Shown one piece after another: positions 17,861 to 26,832 of a DNA stretch of 64,000 nt. The DNA is taken from assembly GCF_014656455.1 (NCBI RefSeq), contig NZ_BNCL01000009.1:62001-126000 (forward strand), in the 5' to 3' direction. The notes beneath the pieces are model-generated. The model did not search any database. It had not been told where the DNA came from and worked only from the letters and a program-made list of their open reading frames with translations. Origin of the DNA: Paracoccus aerius (GTDB lineage Bacteria; Pseudomonadota; Alphaproteobacteria; Rhodobacterales; Rhodobacteraceae). The number at the start of each line of letters is the position of its first letter. Within the stretch, counting starts at the first letter, position 1. A program made the translations under genes and the position numbers.

Positions 17861-19417
17861 ATGGAATTGCTGGAAGACGCGCCGGGCAGCAACGCGCATG
17901 AATTCACGGTTTCCGAACTGTCGGGCGCGGTCAAGCGCAGCCTCGAGGATCAGTTCGGCCGCGTCCGCGTGCGCGGAGAGATCGGCCGCGTGTCGCGCCC
18001 GTCGTCGGGGCATCTGTATTTCGACCTCAAGGACGACCGCTCGGTCCTGGCCGCCGTCACCTGGAAGGGGCAGGCGTCCCGTCTGGCGCAGCGCCCCGAA
18101 GAGGGGATGGAGGTCATCGCCACCGGCCGCATCACCACCTTTCCAGGCCAGTCGAAATACCAGCTGATCGTCGACCAGATCGAGCCTGCGGGCCTTGGCG
18201 CGCTAATGGCGATGCTGGAAAAGCGCCGGCAGGCGCTGGCGGCCGAGGGATTGTTCGACGAGGGGCGCAAGCGTCCGCTGCCGTCGCTGCCGCGGGTGAT
18301 CGGGGTCGTGACCTCGCCGTCGGGGGCGGTGATCCGCGACATCCTGCACCGGCTGCGCGACCGCTTTCCGACCCGCGTGCTGATCTGGCCGGTGGCCGTG
18401 CAGGGCGAAGGCTGCGCGCCGCAGGTGGCGGCCGCGATCCGTGGCTTCAACGACCTCGCCGTGGGCGGGCCGATCCCGCGCCCTGACCTGCTGATCGTCG
18501 CGCGGGGCGGCGGCAGCCTGGAAGACCTATGGGGCTTCAACGAGGAAGCAGTGGTCCGTGCGGCAGCCGAAAGCCGGATCCCGCTGATCTCGGCCGTGGG
18601 GCACGAGACCGATACGACCCTGATCGACTTTGCATCGGACCGCCGCGCGCCGACCCCGACGGCTGCGGCGGAAATGGCAGTGCCGGTGCTGGCCGAACTG
18701 GCGGCGCGCCTTGCCGAATCGCAGGCACGGCTGACGCGCTGCGCGACCGTTCATGTCGAACGGCCCCGGCAGCGGCTGCGCGATCTGTCCCGCGCGCTTG
18801 GCCGTCCCGCGGCGCTGACCGAAGGGGCGCGGCAGCGGCTGGACCTGTGGGCCGGACGGCTGGACCCGGCGCTGCACGGGCTGGTCCGCGCGCGCCGGCA
18901 TCAACTGGCGGTGCGGCCGATGCCCGTGGCATTGCTGCGCCGCTTCATGGACGGCAAGGGCCATGCGCTGCATCGGCTGGAGCATCGGCTGGACGCTGCC
19001 TCGGTCCGCCGGCTCGAACGGCGGCGCGACCGGATGACCGCGATGGGGGAACGGCTGGACGCGTCGCTGGCGCGGGTCATGACGACGGCCAGGCGGTCGA
19101 TCCTGCAGCAGGGGCAGAAGGTCATAGACCTGGCCCGACGGCTGGACCTGGCCCTGCAAAGGTCAATTCGCACCCGCAGCGAAGCCCTTCAGCGCGTGGA
19201 CCGGATGCGGCTGTCGTTGGGCTATACCGAGACGCTGAAGCGCGGTTTCGTGGTCGTGCATGGGCCGGATGGCGTCGTCACCTCGGCCAAGGCGGCGCGG
19301 CAGATGCCCCAGGTCGAACTGGAATTCGCCGATGGCAAGGTCGCGGCACGTCCCGAAGGTGCGCCTCCGAAGACCACGCGGAAGCCCAAGCCGCCCGAAC
19401 AGAAATCCTTGTTCTAA
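17861..19417 (+). CDS. xseA: Exodeoxyribonuclease VII large subunit
   Basis: The 518-residue protein has the N-terminal OB fold (VRVRGEIGRVSRPSSGHLYF, residues 30-50), the central nuclease motifs VIGVVTSPSGAVIRDIL, IVARGGGSLEDLWGFNEE and SAVGHETDTTLIDFASD, and a long helical C-terminal part. With XseB it degrades single-stranded DNA in both directions; xseB is not in the window. Length is somewhat above the E. coli protein because of the tail rich in Lys and Pro. Confidence 0.95.
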   Translation: MELLEDAPGSNAHEFTVSELSGAVKRSLEDQFGRVRVRGEIGRVSRPSSGHLYFDLKDDRSVLAAVTWKGQASRLAQRPEEGMEVIATGRITTFPGQSKYQLIVDQIEPAGLGALMAMLEKRRQALAAEGLFDEGRKRPLPSLPRVIGVVTSPSGAVIRDILHRLRDRFPTRVLIWPVAVQGEGCAPQVAAAIRGFNDLAVGGPIPRPDLLIVARGGGSLEDLWGFNEEAVVRAAAESRIPLISAVGHETDTTLIDFASDRRAPTPTAAAEMAVPVLAELAARLAESQARLTRCATVHVERPRQRLRDLSRALGRPAALTEGARQRLDLWAGRLDPALHGLVRARRHQLAVRPMPVALLRRFMDGKGHALHRLEHRLDAASVRRLERRRDRMTAMGERLDASLARVMTTARRSILQQGQKVIDLARRLDLALQRSIRTRSEALQRVDRMRLSLGYTETLKRGFVVVHGPDGVVTSAKAARQMPQVELEFADGKVAARPEGAPPKTTRKPKPPEQKSLF

Positions 19418-19485
19418 CCTTCACCTTGGTTCAAGAATCCTGGGGTCGCCGGTTGGTGCGGCGTTGTTCGAGAGCACCCACGTGC

Positions 19486-19501
19486 CAGGGGGCGGCCCCT
19501 G
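19486..19501. terminator. GC hairpin between xseA and the convergent MFS gene
   Basis: CAGGGG (19486-19491) pairs with CCCCTG (19496-19501) around a GCGG loop just before the MFS stop codon. There is no T-run, so termination is only suggested by position. Confidence 0.35.
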
Positions 19502-19504
19502 CCT

Positions 19505-20707
19505 CTACGCCTCGCGCGGGCGCAGCATCAGCCAGATCAGTGCGCCTCCGGCCAGCACCAGGAAGGGCAGCATGGCAAGGTTGACCGCGTTCCAGCCCGC
19601 GACGGTCGATCCGCCGCTGCAGTTCATCAACCCGCCCGAGGACAGCGAGGCCAGGAACACCCCGCCAAAGACGACGGCATCGTTCAGGCCCTGGACCCTG
19701 CCGCGTTCCTCGGGCGTATGGGCCCGCGTCAGCATGGCAGTGGCGCCGATATAGCCGAAGTTCCACCCCATCCCCAACAGGATCAGCGCGACGAAGAAGT
19801 TCGACAGCCCGACCCCGGACAGGGCCGCCGCGCCGGCCAGGGCCAGCAGGAACAGGCCGATCGCAACGATCCTCTCGGCCCCGAAGCGGGCGATCAGGTG
19901 GCCGGTGAAGAAGCTGGGCGCAAACATCGCCAGCACATGGGCGCTGACGATATTGGCCGCGTCGGTGGGCGCGAAGCCGCAGCCCACGACCGCCAGCGGG
20001 GTCGAGGTCATCACCAGGTTCATCAGCGCATAGGCCACCATTCCGCAGATCATTGCGACCGCGATCTGCGCCTGGCGCAGCAATTGCCGGACCGGCCGGC
20101 CCGAAGCGACGGGGGTGCGGTCTGTTAGGGCCTTGGGGCTTTGGAGAAAGGCGAACAGGAAAGGGCCCAGGGCATTCAGCCCGATCACAGCCAGATAGGT
20201 TGCCAGAAAAGGGACCGCCGTCAGGCCGTCGGTCGCCCGGACCAGGGCCGGACCGATGATCGCCGAGGCAAGGCCGCCCGCCATGACCCAGCTGATCGCG
20301 CGGGGGGCATAATCCTCGGGCGCGAGGTCGGTCGCGGCGAAGCGATAGAAGCCCTGAGCGGACATGTAGACGCCCGTCAGAAGCGAGCCGGCCATGAAGG
20401 ACCAGAAGGACCCGGCCCAGAGGCCCCAGGCGGAAAGCGCAGCACCTGTTGCCCCGGCCAGGACAGCCAGCAGGAAACCGGCCTGCCGCCCGTGATCCTG
20501 CATGAAGCGCGCCAGGGGACGCGCAGTCAGCGCCGATCCAAGCACGATCATCGACAGGGGCAGGGTGGCGATGCAGGGATTGGGGGCCAGGATCTGGCCC
20601 GCAAGGCCGCCGACGATGAAGATCACCGACATCTGCGATCCCAGGATCGCCTGCGCGGCGACCAGCACGATCACGTTGCGCCGGGCGCGCGCCAGGTCGG
20701 CGGGCAA
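19505..20707 (-). CDS. MFS transporter
   Basis: The 400-residue protein has about 12 hydrophobic helices (for example VIVLVAAQAILGSQMSVIFI near the N-terminus) and an arginine-rich cytoplasmic loop after helix 2 (ARPLARFMQDHGRQAGF) as in major facilitator proteins. A mid-protein loop of charged residues separates the two six-helix halves. The substrate is unknown. The first possible start is a TTG 2 bases after the stop of the KDPG aldolase gene; no ATG occurs before residue 26, so TTG initiation in a coupled operon is likely. Confidence 0.82.
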   Translation of the reverse strand: MPADLARARRNVIVLVAAQAILGSQMSVIFIVGGLAGQILAPNPCIATLPLSMIVLGSALTARPLARFMQDHGRQAGFLLAVLAGATGAALSAWGLWAGSFWSFMAGSLLTGVYMSAQGFYRFAATDLAPEDYAPRAISWVMAGGLASAIIGPALVRATDGLTAVPFLATYLAVIGLNALGPFLFAFLQSPKALTDRTPVASGRPVRQLLRQAQIAVAMICGMVAYALMNLVMTSTPLAVVGCGFAPTDAANIVSAHVLAMFAPSFFTGHLIARFGAERIVAIGLFLLALAGAAALSGVGLSNFFVALILLGMGWNFGYIGATAMLTRAHTPEERGRVQGLNDAVVFGGVFLASLSSGGLMNCSGGSTVAGWNAVNLAMLPFLVLAGGALIWLMLRPREA

Positions 20708-20709
20708 GG

Positions 20710-21354
20710 TCAGCCCCGGCTCAGCCGTGCGGCGGCATGGGCGCGTTCCTGGATCGCCCCCCAGTTCTCGGCATTGACATCGCCATCCGTCGCGATCCAG
20801 CTTCCGCCGACGCAGACGACATTGGGCAGGGACAGGTAGCTGCCGGCATTGGCGGTGGTGATGCCGCCTGTCGGGCAGAAGCTGATCCTGGGCAGGGGGC
20901 CGGCCAGGGCCTTGAGGGCTGGTGCGCCCCCGCTTGTCTCGGCCGGGAAGAACTTCACCATGTCATAGCCCGCGTCCGCCGCGCGCATCACCTCGGATGC
21001 GGTGGCGGTTCCGGGCAGCAGGGGCAGTTCCAGTTCCTCGCAGGCGGCGATCAGGCGATCCGTCAGGCCGGGCGAGACGGCGAAGGTCGCGCCTGCGTCC
21101 TTGGCCCGCCGTGCGTCATCGGGCGTCAGCACCGTTCCCGCGCCGACATGGCCGCCGGACACGGTGGACATCGCCCGGATCGCGTCCAGTGCCGCGTCCG
21201 AGCGAAGGGTGATCTCCAGCACCGGCAGCCCGCCCGTGACCAAGGCCCGCGCCAGGCCCGCCGCGCGTTCCGCGTTCTTGATCACGATGACCGGGATGAC
21301 AGGGGCCAGGCTGCACAGTGCCCGCGTCTTTTGCGACTGGAGTTCGGGGTTCAT
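20710..21354 (-). CDS. eda: KDPG / KHG aldolase
   Basis: The 214-residue TIM-barrel class I aldolase splits 2-keto-3-deoxy-6-phosphogluconate to pyruvate and glyceraldehyde 3-phosphate in the Entner-Doudoroff pathway. Motifs are LPVLEITLRSDAAL, VGAGTVLTPDDA, GTATASEVMRA, and DMVKFFPAE with the Schiff-base lysine, then FCPTGGIT. The ATG at 21354 has GAAGGTGG upstream. The rest of the pathway (edd) is not in the window. The MFS gene follows with 2 bases between them. Confidence 0.93.
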   Translation of the reverse strand: MNPELQSQKTRALCSLAPVIPVIVIKNAERAAGLARALVTGGLPVLEITLRSDAALDAIRAMSTVSGGHVGAGTVLTPDDARRAKDAGATFAVSPGLTDRLIAACEELELPLLPGTATASEVMRAADAGYDMVKFFPAETSGGAPALKALAGPLPRISFCPTGGITTANAGSYLSLPNVVCVGGSWIATDGDVNAENWGAIQERAHAAARLSRG

Positions 21355-21454
21355 GGCGCCACCTTCTGTTCCGCAATTCGCGCGCAACCTGCCCGGTCAT
21401 GCCTTGCGATGCAAGCGGTTTGCCGTCCCGGCTGGCCGATGCCGATACCGCTAA

Positions 21455-22105
21455 CTAAATGGCCGAAAGGACGGCGACATAATGGATGGCGGCAGCGGTC
21501 ACGACAAAGCCGTGCCAGATCGCGTTCTGGAAGCGAAGCCGTTCCCAGACATGGAAGATCACGCCGACCGTATAGACGATGCCGCCGATCACGATCAGCA
21601 GCATCGACAGCGGCGGCAGGTGGTCGGCAATGGGACGGAAGGCGACCAGTCCACTCCACCCCATGAGGATATACAGAAGAATGGCCAGCCGGTCATAGCG
21701 GCCGGGCAGCAGGCATTTCAGCGCGATGCCAAGCGCGGCCATCGTCCAGATGCAGACCAGCAGCGCGAAGACCACCGGGTCCGACGACGCCTTGTGCAGG
21801 AACGGGGTATAGGTGGCGGCGATCAGGACGAAGATCGCGGAATGGTCCGCCCGCCTCAGGTGCCATTTCAGGGTCGAATGCGGCAGCATGTTGTAAAGGA
21901 ACGACACCCCAAGCGACAGGATCAGCCCGGTGCCATAGATGGTCGCGGCCAGGACCTCGGCCGTTCCGGCCGAGGTGGCGGCGTGGAAGATCAGGGCGGT
22001 CACCCCGACAAGCGCAAGCACGACACCGATGCCGTGCACGATCCCGTCGGCAAGCAGTTCATAGAAATCGTAATGTCGCCCAAAGCGGAAGCGGCTGTCG
22101 GTCAT
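21455..22105 (-). CDS. Hemolysin III family / TrhA-type membrane protein (PAQR superfamily)
   Basis: The 216-residue protein has seven hydrophobic helices and the conserved histidine and acidic positions of the family: DGIVHGIGVVLALVG, SFLYNMLPHSTLKWHLRRADHSAIF and VWERLRFQNAIWHGFVV. The group includes bacterial hemolysin III homologues and TrhA, linked to membrane energetics and lipid homeostasis, and is related to adiponectin receptors. The true function here is unknown. Confidence 0.88.
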   Translation of the reverse strand: MTDSRFRFGRHYDFYELLADGIVHGIGVVLALVGVTALIFHAATSAGTAEVLAATIYGTGLILSLGVSFLYNMLPHSTLKWHLRRADHSAIFVLIAATYTPFLHKASSDPVVFALLVCIWTMAALGIALKCLLPGRYDRLAILLYILMGWSGLVAFRPIADHLPPLSMLLIVIGGIVYTVGVIFHVWERLRFQNAIWHGFVVTAAAIHYVAVLSAI

Positions 22106-22200
22106 GCTGGTCCCCTGATGAGCCGATCTTGCCTGAACGGGGCGGGCGCGGCAATTGACAGGTTGGTCAGGTCCCGCGTGATCGGCCGCATTGAAGCCCC

Positions 22201-22229
22201 TTGCAAATCGCCCGCGCAGGGTCTATCTG
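22201..22229 (+). promoter_or_regulatory. Candidate promoter of rpsB-tsf
   Basis: TTGCAA (22201-22206) and TATCTG (22224-22229) are separated by 17 bases and lie about 115 bases before the rpsB start, the only sigma-70-like pair noticed there. The implied leader is long enough for regulation by S2. Confidence 0.4.
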
Positions 22230-22343
22230 CGCGACACTTCACAGGCAGGGGCGGGCCCTTGCGGGAGAAATCCGCAAAAGGTCCACCGGTTGGGGCAGAT
22301 GCCCTGAATCCCCTGCCAAGGCGCAAACCGGAAAGGACATGGA

Positions 22344-23129
22344 ATGGCGCTTCCCGAATTCAATCTGCGTCAGCTCTTGGAAGCTGGCGTTCACTATGGT
22401 CACCAGACGCAACGCTGGAACCCGCGCATGGCGGAGTTCATCTATGGCGACCGCAACGGCATCCACATCCTGGACCTGACCCAGACCTTGCCGATGCTGG
22501 ACGCGGCCCTGCAGGTCGTGCGCGACACCGTTGCCAAGGGCGGCCGCGTGCTGTTCGTCGGCACCAAGCGCCAGGCCCAGAAGCCCATCGCGGACGCCGC
22601 CGAACGTTCGGCCCAGTTCTACATGAACCACCGCTGGCTGGGCGGCACGCTGACCAACTGGAAAACCGTGTCCCAGTCGATCAACCGCCTGAAGGCGATT
22701 GACGAGACGATGGCCGGCGGCGCGGAAGGCATGACCAAGAAAGAGCGTCTGCAGCTGGAACGCGAGCAGGCGAAACTGCAAGCCTCGCTGGGCGGCATCC
22801 GCCACATGGGCGGCCTGCCGGACCTGCTGTTCGTCATCGACGTGAACAAGGAAGACCTGGCCATCCTGGAAGCCAAGAAGCTGGGCATCCCGGTCGTCGC
22901 CGTGGTCGACACCAACTGCTCGCCCGAAGGCGTGGACTACATCATCCCCGGAAACGACGACGCGGCCCGCGCCATCGCGCTGTATTGCGACCTGGCCAGC
23001 CGTGCGGCGCTTGACGGCATGTCGGCGCAAATGGGTGCGGCCGGTGTGGACGTGGGCGCATTGTCCGACGCCCCCGACGAGCTGCTGGACCAGCCCGCCG
23101 CCGAGGAAGAGGCAACCGCCGACGCCTGA
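22344..23129 (+). CDS. rpsB: 30S ribosomal protein S2
   Basis: The 261-residue protein begins [22 protein letters not shown] and carries [22 protein letters not shown] ([14 protein letters not shown]), [14 protein letters not shown] and [20 protein letters not shown], all diagnostic for S2. A good ribosome site (GGAAAGGA) precedes the ATG. It is followed by tsf in the usual operon, with a hairpin between them. Confidence 0.98.
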   Translation: MALPEFNLRQLLEAGVHYGHQTQRWNPRMAEFIYGDRNGIHILDLTQTLPMLDAALQVVRDTVAKGGRVLFVGTKRQAQKPIADAAERSAQFYMNHRWLGGTLTNWKTVSQSINRLKAIDETMAGGAEGMTKKERLQLEREQAKLQASLGGIRHMGGLPDLLFVIDVNKEDLAILEAKKLGIPVVAVVDTNCSPEGVDYIIPGNDDAARAIALYCDLASRAALDGMSAQMGAAGVDVGALSDAPDELLDQPAAEEEATADA

Positions 23130-23162
23130 TCGTCGCCGCGAACCGGATATTTACGGAACTGT

Positions 23163-23191
23163 CGTCAGGCGGGGATATGCCCCGCCTGACG
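23163..23191 (+). promoter_or_regulatory. Perfect 12-pair hairpin between rpsB and tsf
   Basis: Bases 23163-23174 pair perfectly with 23180-23191 around a five-base loop ATATG. No T-run follows, so it is more likely an attenuator, processing site or stability element than a full terminator. It ends 22 bases before the tsf start. Confidence 0.5.
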
Positions 23192-23213
23192 CGTTGATCA
23201 AAGGAGACGGATC

Positions 23214-24125
23214 ATGGCTATCACCGCCGCGATGGTGAAAGAGCTGCGCGAAACGACCGGCGCAGGGATGATGGATGCCAAGAAGGCGCTGACCGAAACC
23301 GACGGCAACATGGAAGCCGCCATCGACTGGCTGCGCACCAAGGGCCTTGCCAAGGCCGCCAAGAAGGCCGACCGCGTGGCCGCCGAAGGCCTGATCGGCG
23401 TGCAGGTGACCGATGGCCGCGGCGTCGCCGTCGAGATCAACTCGGAAACCGATTTCGTTGCCAAGAACGCCGATTTCCAGCAACTGGTCCGCGACATCAC
23501 CGACATCGCGCTGACCACGGCGGATGACATCGAGGTGCTGAAGGCCACGCACCTGAACGGCAAGCCCGTGTCCGAGGTGCTGACCGACGCCATCGCCCGC
23601 ATCGGCGAGAACATGACCCTGCGCCGGATGCACCTGCTGGAAGGCGAAACCGTCGTTTCCTATGTCCACAACGCCGCGGGCGAGGGCATGGGCAAGATCG
23701 GCGTGCTGGTCGCGCTGAAGGGCGACAAGGACAAGGCGCAGGCCGTCGGCAAGCAGTTCGCGATGCATATCGCCGCGACCAACCCGGTCTCGTTGTCGGA
23801 AGCCACGCTTGACCCGGCCCTGCTGGCGCGCGAGCTGGAAGTCCAGACCGCCAAGGCCTTGGAAGAGAACGCCGCATCGGCCAAGCCGAAGCCGGAAGCC
23901 GTGATCCAGAACAACATCATCCCCGGCCGGATGAAGAAGTTCGTGGCTGAAAACACGCTGCTGGGCCAGCCCTTCGTGATCAACCCCGATGTCACCGTCG
24001 AACAGGCCGCGACGGAAGCCGGGGTCGAGATCACCGGCTTTGCCCGCGTTTCCGTGGGCGAAGGCATCGAGAAGAAGGAAGAGGATTTCGCCGCCGAGGT
24101 CGCCAAGACCCTGGGCAACGCCTGA
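23214..24125 (+). CDS. tsf: Elongation factor Ts
   Basis: The 303-residue nucleotide exchange factor of EF-Tu starts [30 protein letters not shown] (here [18 protein letters not shown]), then [15 protein letters not shown] [13 protein letters not shown] and [12 protein letters not shown], the classic EF-Ts signatures. AAAGGAGA lies upstream. It ends at a strong terminator. Confidence 0.98.
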   Translation: MAITAAMVKELRETTGAGMMDAKKALTETDGNMEAAIDWLRTKGLAKAAKKADRVAAEGLIGVQVTDGRGVAVEINSETDFVAKNADFQQLVRDITDIALTTADDIEVLKATHLNGKPVSEVLTDAIARIGENMTLRRMHLLEGETVVSYVHNAAGEGMGKIGVLVALKGDKDKAQAVGKQFAMHIAATNPVSLSEATLDPALLARELEVQTAKALEENAASAKPKPEAVIQNNIIPGRMKKFVAENTLLGQPFVINPDVTVEQAATEAGVEITGFARVSVGEGIEKKEEDFAAEVAKTLGNA

Positions 24126-24151
24126 TCCTTTCCGTCACGATCAAGACGACG

Positions 24152-24185
24152 AACGCCGGTCCCCTTGGGCCGGCGTTTTCTTTTG
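24152..24185 (+). terminator. Rho-independent terminator after tsf
   Basis: An 11-pair stem (24152-24162 with 24167-24177, one G-T pair) is followed directly by a T-rich run (TTTTCTTTT). It is a clear end for the rpsB-tsf transcript. Confidence 0.85.
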
Positions 24186-24251
24186 CGCAAGGCGGTGGAC
24201 CTGGGGCCGCGCGCCGTGCGATGGAGGGCGCGAAACCAGTGTTGCGTGACC

Positions 24252-24836
24252 ATGCCATTCATCATCGCCATCGACGGACCGGCCGCCTCGGGCAAGGGCA
24301 CCATCGCCCGCGCCCTGGCCGCCCATTTCGGCTTTCATCACCTTGATACCGGCCTGCTGTATCGGGCCGTGGGGGCGAAGGGGGGCGATCCGGTCGCGGC
24401 AGCGCGGACGCTTGAAAAAACAGACCTTTCGCGCCCGGATCTGCGCAGCGCCGAGGCTGGGCAGGCCGCCAGCCGCATCGCCGCCATTCCCGAAGTCCGC
24501 GCAGCACTTCTGGCCTTCCAGCACCGCTTCGCAGGTCAAGAACCGGGCGCGGTTCTGGACGGTCGCGATATCGGCACGGTGATCTGCCCCGGTGCGCCGG
24601 TAAAGCTGTATGTCACGGCCTCGGACCAGGTCCGCGCGCAGCGGCGGGCGGCGGAACTGGGTGCCGATCCCGTCCTGATGCTGGCCGAATTGCAGGAACG
24701 CGACCGGCGCGACCGCGAACGCGCGACAGCGCCGCTGCGGCCTGCCGAGGACGCGGTGGTGCTGGACACAAGCAACCTGACGATCACGGATGCGATTGCC
24801 CGGGCCGTGGCTGTCGTGGACCGTGCGAGGGGCTGA
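24252..24836 (+). CDS. cmk: (d)CMP kinase
   Basis: The 194-residue enzyme phosphorylates CMP and dCMP. It begins [17 protein letters not shown] with the P-loop at residues 8-16, has [14 protein letters not shown], a [13 protein letters not shown] segment that binds the nucleotide base, and [19 protein letters not shown] near the end. It is shorter than the E. coli enzyme (about 227 residues), as is common in alphaproteobacteria. Its TGA directly abuts the stop of the convergent I78 gene. Confidence 0.93.
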   Translation: MPFIIAIDGPAASGKGTIARALAAHFGFHHLDTGLLYRAVGAKGGDPVAAARTLEKTDLSRPDLRSAEAGQAASRIAAIPEVRAALLAFQHRFAGQEPGAVLDGRDIGTVICPGAPVKLYVTASDQVRAQRRAAELGADPVLMLAELQERDRRDRERATAPLRPAEDAVVLDTSNLTITDAIARAVAVVDRARG

Positions 24837-25109
24837 TCAGCCGCAGGTCACGCGTGCGATCCAGCCCTTGGGGTCCAGGAAGATGTTCAGCCGGCCCGGC
24901 TGGTATTCCTGGGTCACCAGCTGCCCCGGGCTGATTTCCCGATAGTGGAGCTGGGGCGGCAAGGTCACCTCTCCGATGTTCATCCCTACCAGCCGCTGGT
25001 GCTGTGTCAGATCGCATTGGGTGGCAGCGACCGTCAGGCTATAGCCGGATGCGCAGGCACCGACACTTGTTGCAGCGATGACGAAAAGGATTGCGCGGGC
25101 CCACGGCAT
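24837..25109 (-). CDS. Peptidase inhibitor I78 family lipoprotein
   Basis: The 90-residue product starts MPWARAILFVIAATSVGACAS, a lipoprotein signal with cysteine at about residue 20. The end NIFLDPKGWIARVTCG matches the I78 family pattern (NIxxDxxGxIxRVxCG), known from small exported inhibitors of serine proteases. The frame extends further upstream but without a signal peptide. It faces cmk with no gap between stops. Confidence 0.72.
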   Translation of the reverse strand: MPWARAILFVIAATSVGACASGYSLTVAATQCDLTQHQRLVGMNIGEVTLPPQLHYREISPGQLVTQEYQPGRLNIFLDPKGWIARVTCG

Positions 25110-25180
25110 TCGATCACCTCTCTGTTTCAAGCAGAACGAACGGGGCGCCCGCGCGTTCCTTTCGCAAAAGGAGAAAAGCG

Positions 25181-25480
25181 ATGAAACAAGCACTTGCAGG
25201 ACTGTTTCTGATCCTGCCGCTGGCGGCCTGGGGATCGTCCGACGAGGCCTGGGACGATTTCCGCGCCTCGGTCGAGGAAAGCTGCCGCAGCTTGGTCCAG
25301 ACCGCGCCCGATGCCACCGTCACCGTCGAGGTCAACCCCTTCGGTTCCGAAAGCTATGGCGCGGCCCTGATCACGGTGGGCCAAGGCGGGACGCAGGAAA
25401 GGATGATCTGCATCTATGACAAGCAGGCCGCAACGGCCGAGGTCACGGCGCCCTTCGCGGACGCCGCGCCAGTCGAATAG
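25181..25480 (+). CDS. Small exported protein of unknown function
   Basis: The 99-residue product starts MKQALAGLFLILPLAAWGS, a clear signal peptide, and AAAGGAGAAAAGCG lies just before the ATG. The mature part has two cysteines (EESCRSL and ERMICIYD) that could form a disulfide, and an acidic, beta-rich look (DATVTVEVNPFG). I do not recognise a family. It lies between the divergent I78 gene and convergent sodC, so it is probably transcribed alone. Confidence 0.65.
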   Translation: MKQALAGLFLILPLAAWGSSDEAWDDFRASVEESCRSLVQTAPDATVTVEVNPFGSESYGAALITVGQGGTQERMICIYDKQAATAEVTAPFADAAPVE

Positions 25481-25482
25481 GA

Positions 25483-26016
25483 TCAGCCTGCCTGGGCGAA
25501 GGTGCCGCAGGCCACCCGCCCCCCGGCATGGCCCGAGGGCTGGCCGACATAGTCGTCGGGCTGTTCATGGATGATGATGGCCGCCCCGTTGTCGTCCATC
25601 ATCAGCTCGGTCGTCAGGTCGGCGGCGAAATGCTCGACCGTCAGCGCCCCGCTGTCGGGGACGTGGATGTTGGGCAGGTCGCCAGGATGCGGCCCGTTTG
25701 CCGACATGACGCCATGTTCCTTGTCGCCCGCCAGATGGCCGCCCGCCGATTCGAAATCGGGCGGCGAACATTCGCCAGTCTCGTGGATATGGGCGCCGTG
25801 GATGCCGGGCGGCAGGCCCTCGAGCTCCAGCGTGACCAGCATCATCCCCGACGGCGTGGCGACGGCGGTCGCGGTGCCCAGGCTTTCGCCCTCGGCGGTT
25901 TTCAGTTCGGCGATCAGGGGTGCTGCGCCCTCGGCCGGTGGGGGGGATGCGGCATCCTGCGCGGCGGCGGGAAAGGCCATCATCAGCCCAAGGGCGGCTG
26001 CTGTGCGAAACGGCAT
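25483..26016 (-). CDS. sodC: Superoxide dismutase [Cu-Zn], periplasmic
   Basis: The 177-residue product has a signal peptide (MPFRTAAALGLMMAFPAAAQ) and then the Cu/Zn SOD domain: copper ligands in GIHGAHIHETG, bridging and zinc ligands in ESAGGHLAGD and NGPHPGDLPN, and the last copper ligand in AIIIHEQPDDY. The cysteine pair GECSP and GRVACGTF forms the structural disulfide. It removes superoxide in the periplasm. The ATG at 26016 is the start that gives a signal peptide. Confidence 0.95.
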   Translation of the reverse strand: MPFRTAAALGLMMAFPAAAQDAASPPPAEGAAPLIAELKTAEGESLGTATAVATPSGMMLVTLELEGLPPGIHGAHIHETGECSPPDFESAGGHLAGDKEHGVMSANGPHPGDLPNIHVPDSGALTVEHFAADLTTELMMDDNGAAIIIHEQPDDYVGQPSGHAGGRVACGTFAQAG

Positions 26017-26138
26017 CGTATCCTCCTGCGTTGTTGCGGTATCGCGGGTCAACGCAAGCCGGGACCAGCCGTTCCGGCCCTTGATCAGCGGCCCGCGATT
26101 GGCGATAAGTCGCGCGATATCGACCGAAAGGCTGCCCA

Positions 26139-26447
26139 ATGCGCGTTCGCATCTATCAACCTGCCCGCAATGCCATGCAGTCCGGCAATGCGCGGACCAA
26201 GAAATGGGTGCTGGAGTTTCCGCCCCAGGGGCGCGACATCGACCCCTTGATGGGCTGGATCAGCAGCGACGACACCCAAAGCCAGGTCCGCCTGCACTTC
26301 GAGACCCAGAAGCAGGCCGAGGATTACGCCCGCGAGCGTGGCCTGGAATATGTCGTCCAGCCACCCCACAGCCGCGCCGCCAATATCCGCCCCCGCGGCT
26401 ATGGCGAGAACTTCGCGACCGACCGCCGCGGCCCTTGGACGCACTGA
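26139..26447 (+). CDS. NADH dehydrogenase accessory subunit, NDUFS4-like (ETC complex I subunit)
   Basis: The 102-residue protein begins [20 protein letters not shown] and carries [26 protein letters not shown] and [18 protein letters not shown]. This is the pattern of the mitochondrial 18-kDa complex I subunit NDUFS4, which alphaproteobacteria share and which stabilises the NADH-oxidising arm. It is encoded away from the nuo operon. Presence supports the alphaproteobacterial assignment. Confidence 0.9.
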   Translation: MRVRIYQPARNAMQSGNARTKKWVLEFPPQGRDIDPLMGWISSDDTQSQVRLHFETQKQAEDYARERGLEYVVQPPHSRAANIRPRGYGENFATDRRGPWTH

Positions 26448-26452
26448 CCGAC

Positions 26453-26477
26453 AGGCGCGCCGGCCGCCGGTGCGCCT
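26453..26477. terminator. GC-rich hairpin between two convergent genes
   Basis: AGGCGC (26453-26458) pairs with GCGCCT (26472-26477), and inner CCGG segments extend the stem. It overlaps the last codon of the convergent DUF486 gene. No T-run follows, so it is a weak candidate. Confidence 0.4.
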
Positions 26478-26832
26478 AGCCGAAGTCGTGGAAGATGAAC
26501 CAGGCGCCCAGGCAGATCAGGCCGAAGCCCACGCCGTGCTGCCAGCCGATGCGTTCGCCAAGGTAGATCCAGGAAAACAGCGCGAAGACTGACAGGCTGA
26601 TGACCTCTTGTATGGTCTTCAACTGTGCGGCGCTGAAATGCCCATAGCCGATCCGGTTCGCGGGCACCTGCATCACGTATTCGAAAAAGGCGATGCCCCA
26701 ACTGACGAAGATCACCGTCACCAGGGGCGCAGTCTTGAACTTCAGGTGCCCATACCACGCCACCGTCATGAAGACGTTCGAGGCAATCAGCAGGCCGATG
26801 GTCGCGACGGGGACCGGCAGACCTAGTCCCAT
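26476..26832 (-). CDS. DMT-type membrane protein, DUF486 family
   Basis: The 118-residue protein has four hydrophobic helices (VATIGLLIASNVFMTVAWYG; LVTVIFVSWGIAFFEYVMQ; EVISLSVFALFSWIYLGE; GVGFGLICLGAWFIFHDF) and the YGHLKFK and PANRIGYG signatures of DUF486, a small drug/metabolite transporter relative of unknown substrate. Its ATG overlaps the end of dnaB by 10 bases, so it may be read from the dnaB transcript. Confidence 0.85.
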   Translation of the reverse strand: MGLGLPVPVATIGLLIASNVFMTVAWYGHLKFKTAPLVTVIFVSWGIAFFEYVMQVPANRIGYGHFSAAQLKTIQEVISLSVFALFSWIYLGERIGWQHGVGFGLICLGAWFIFHDFG

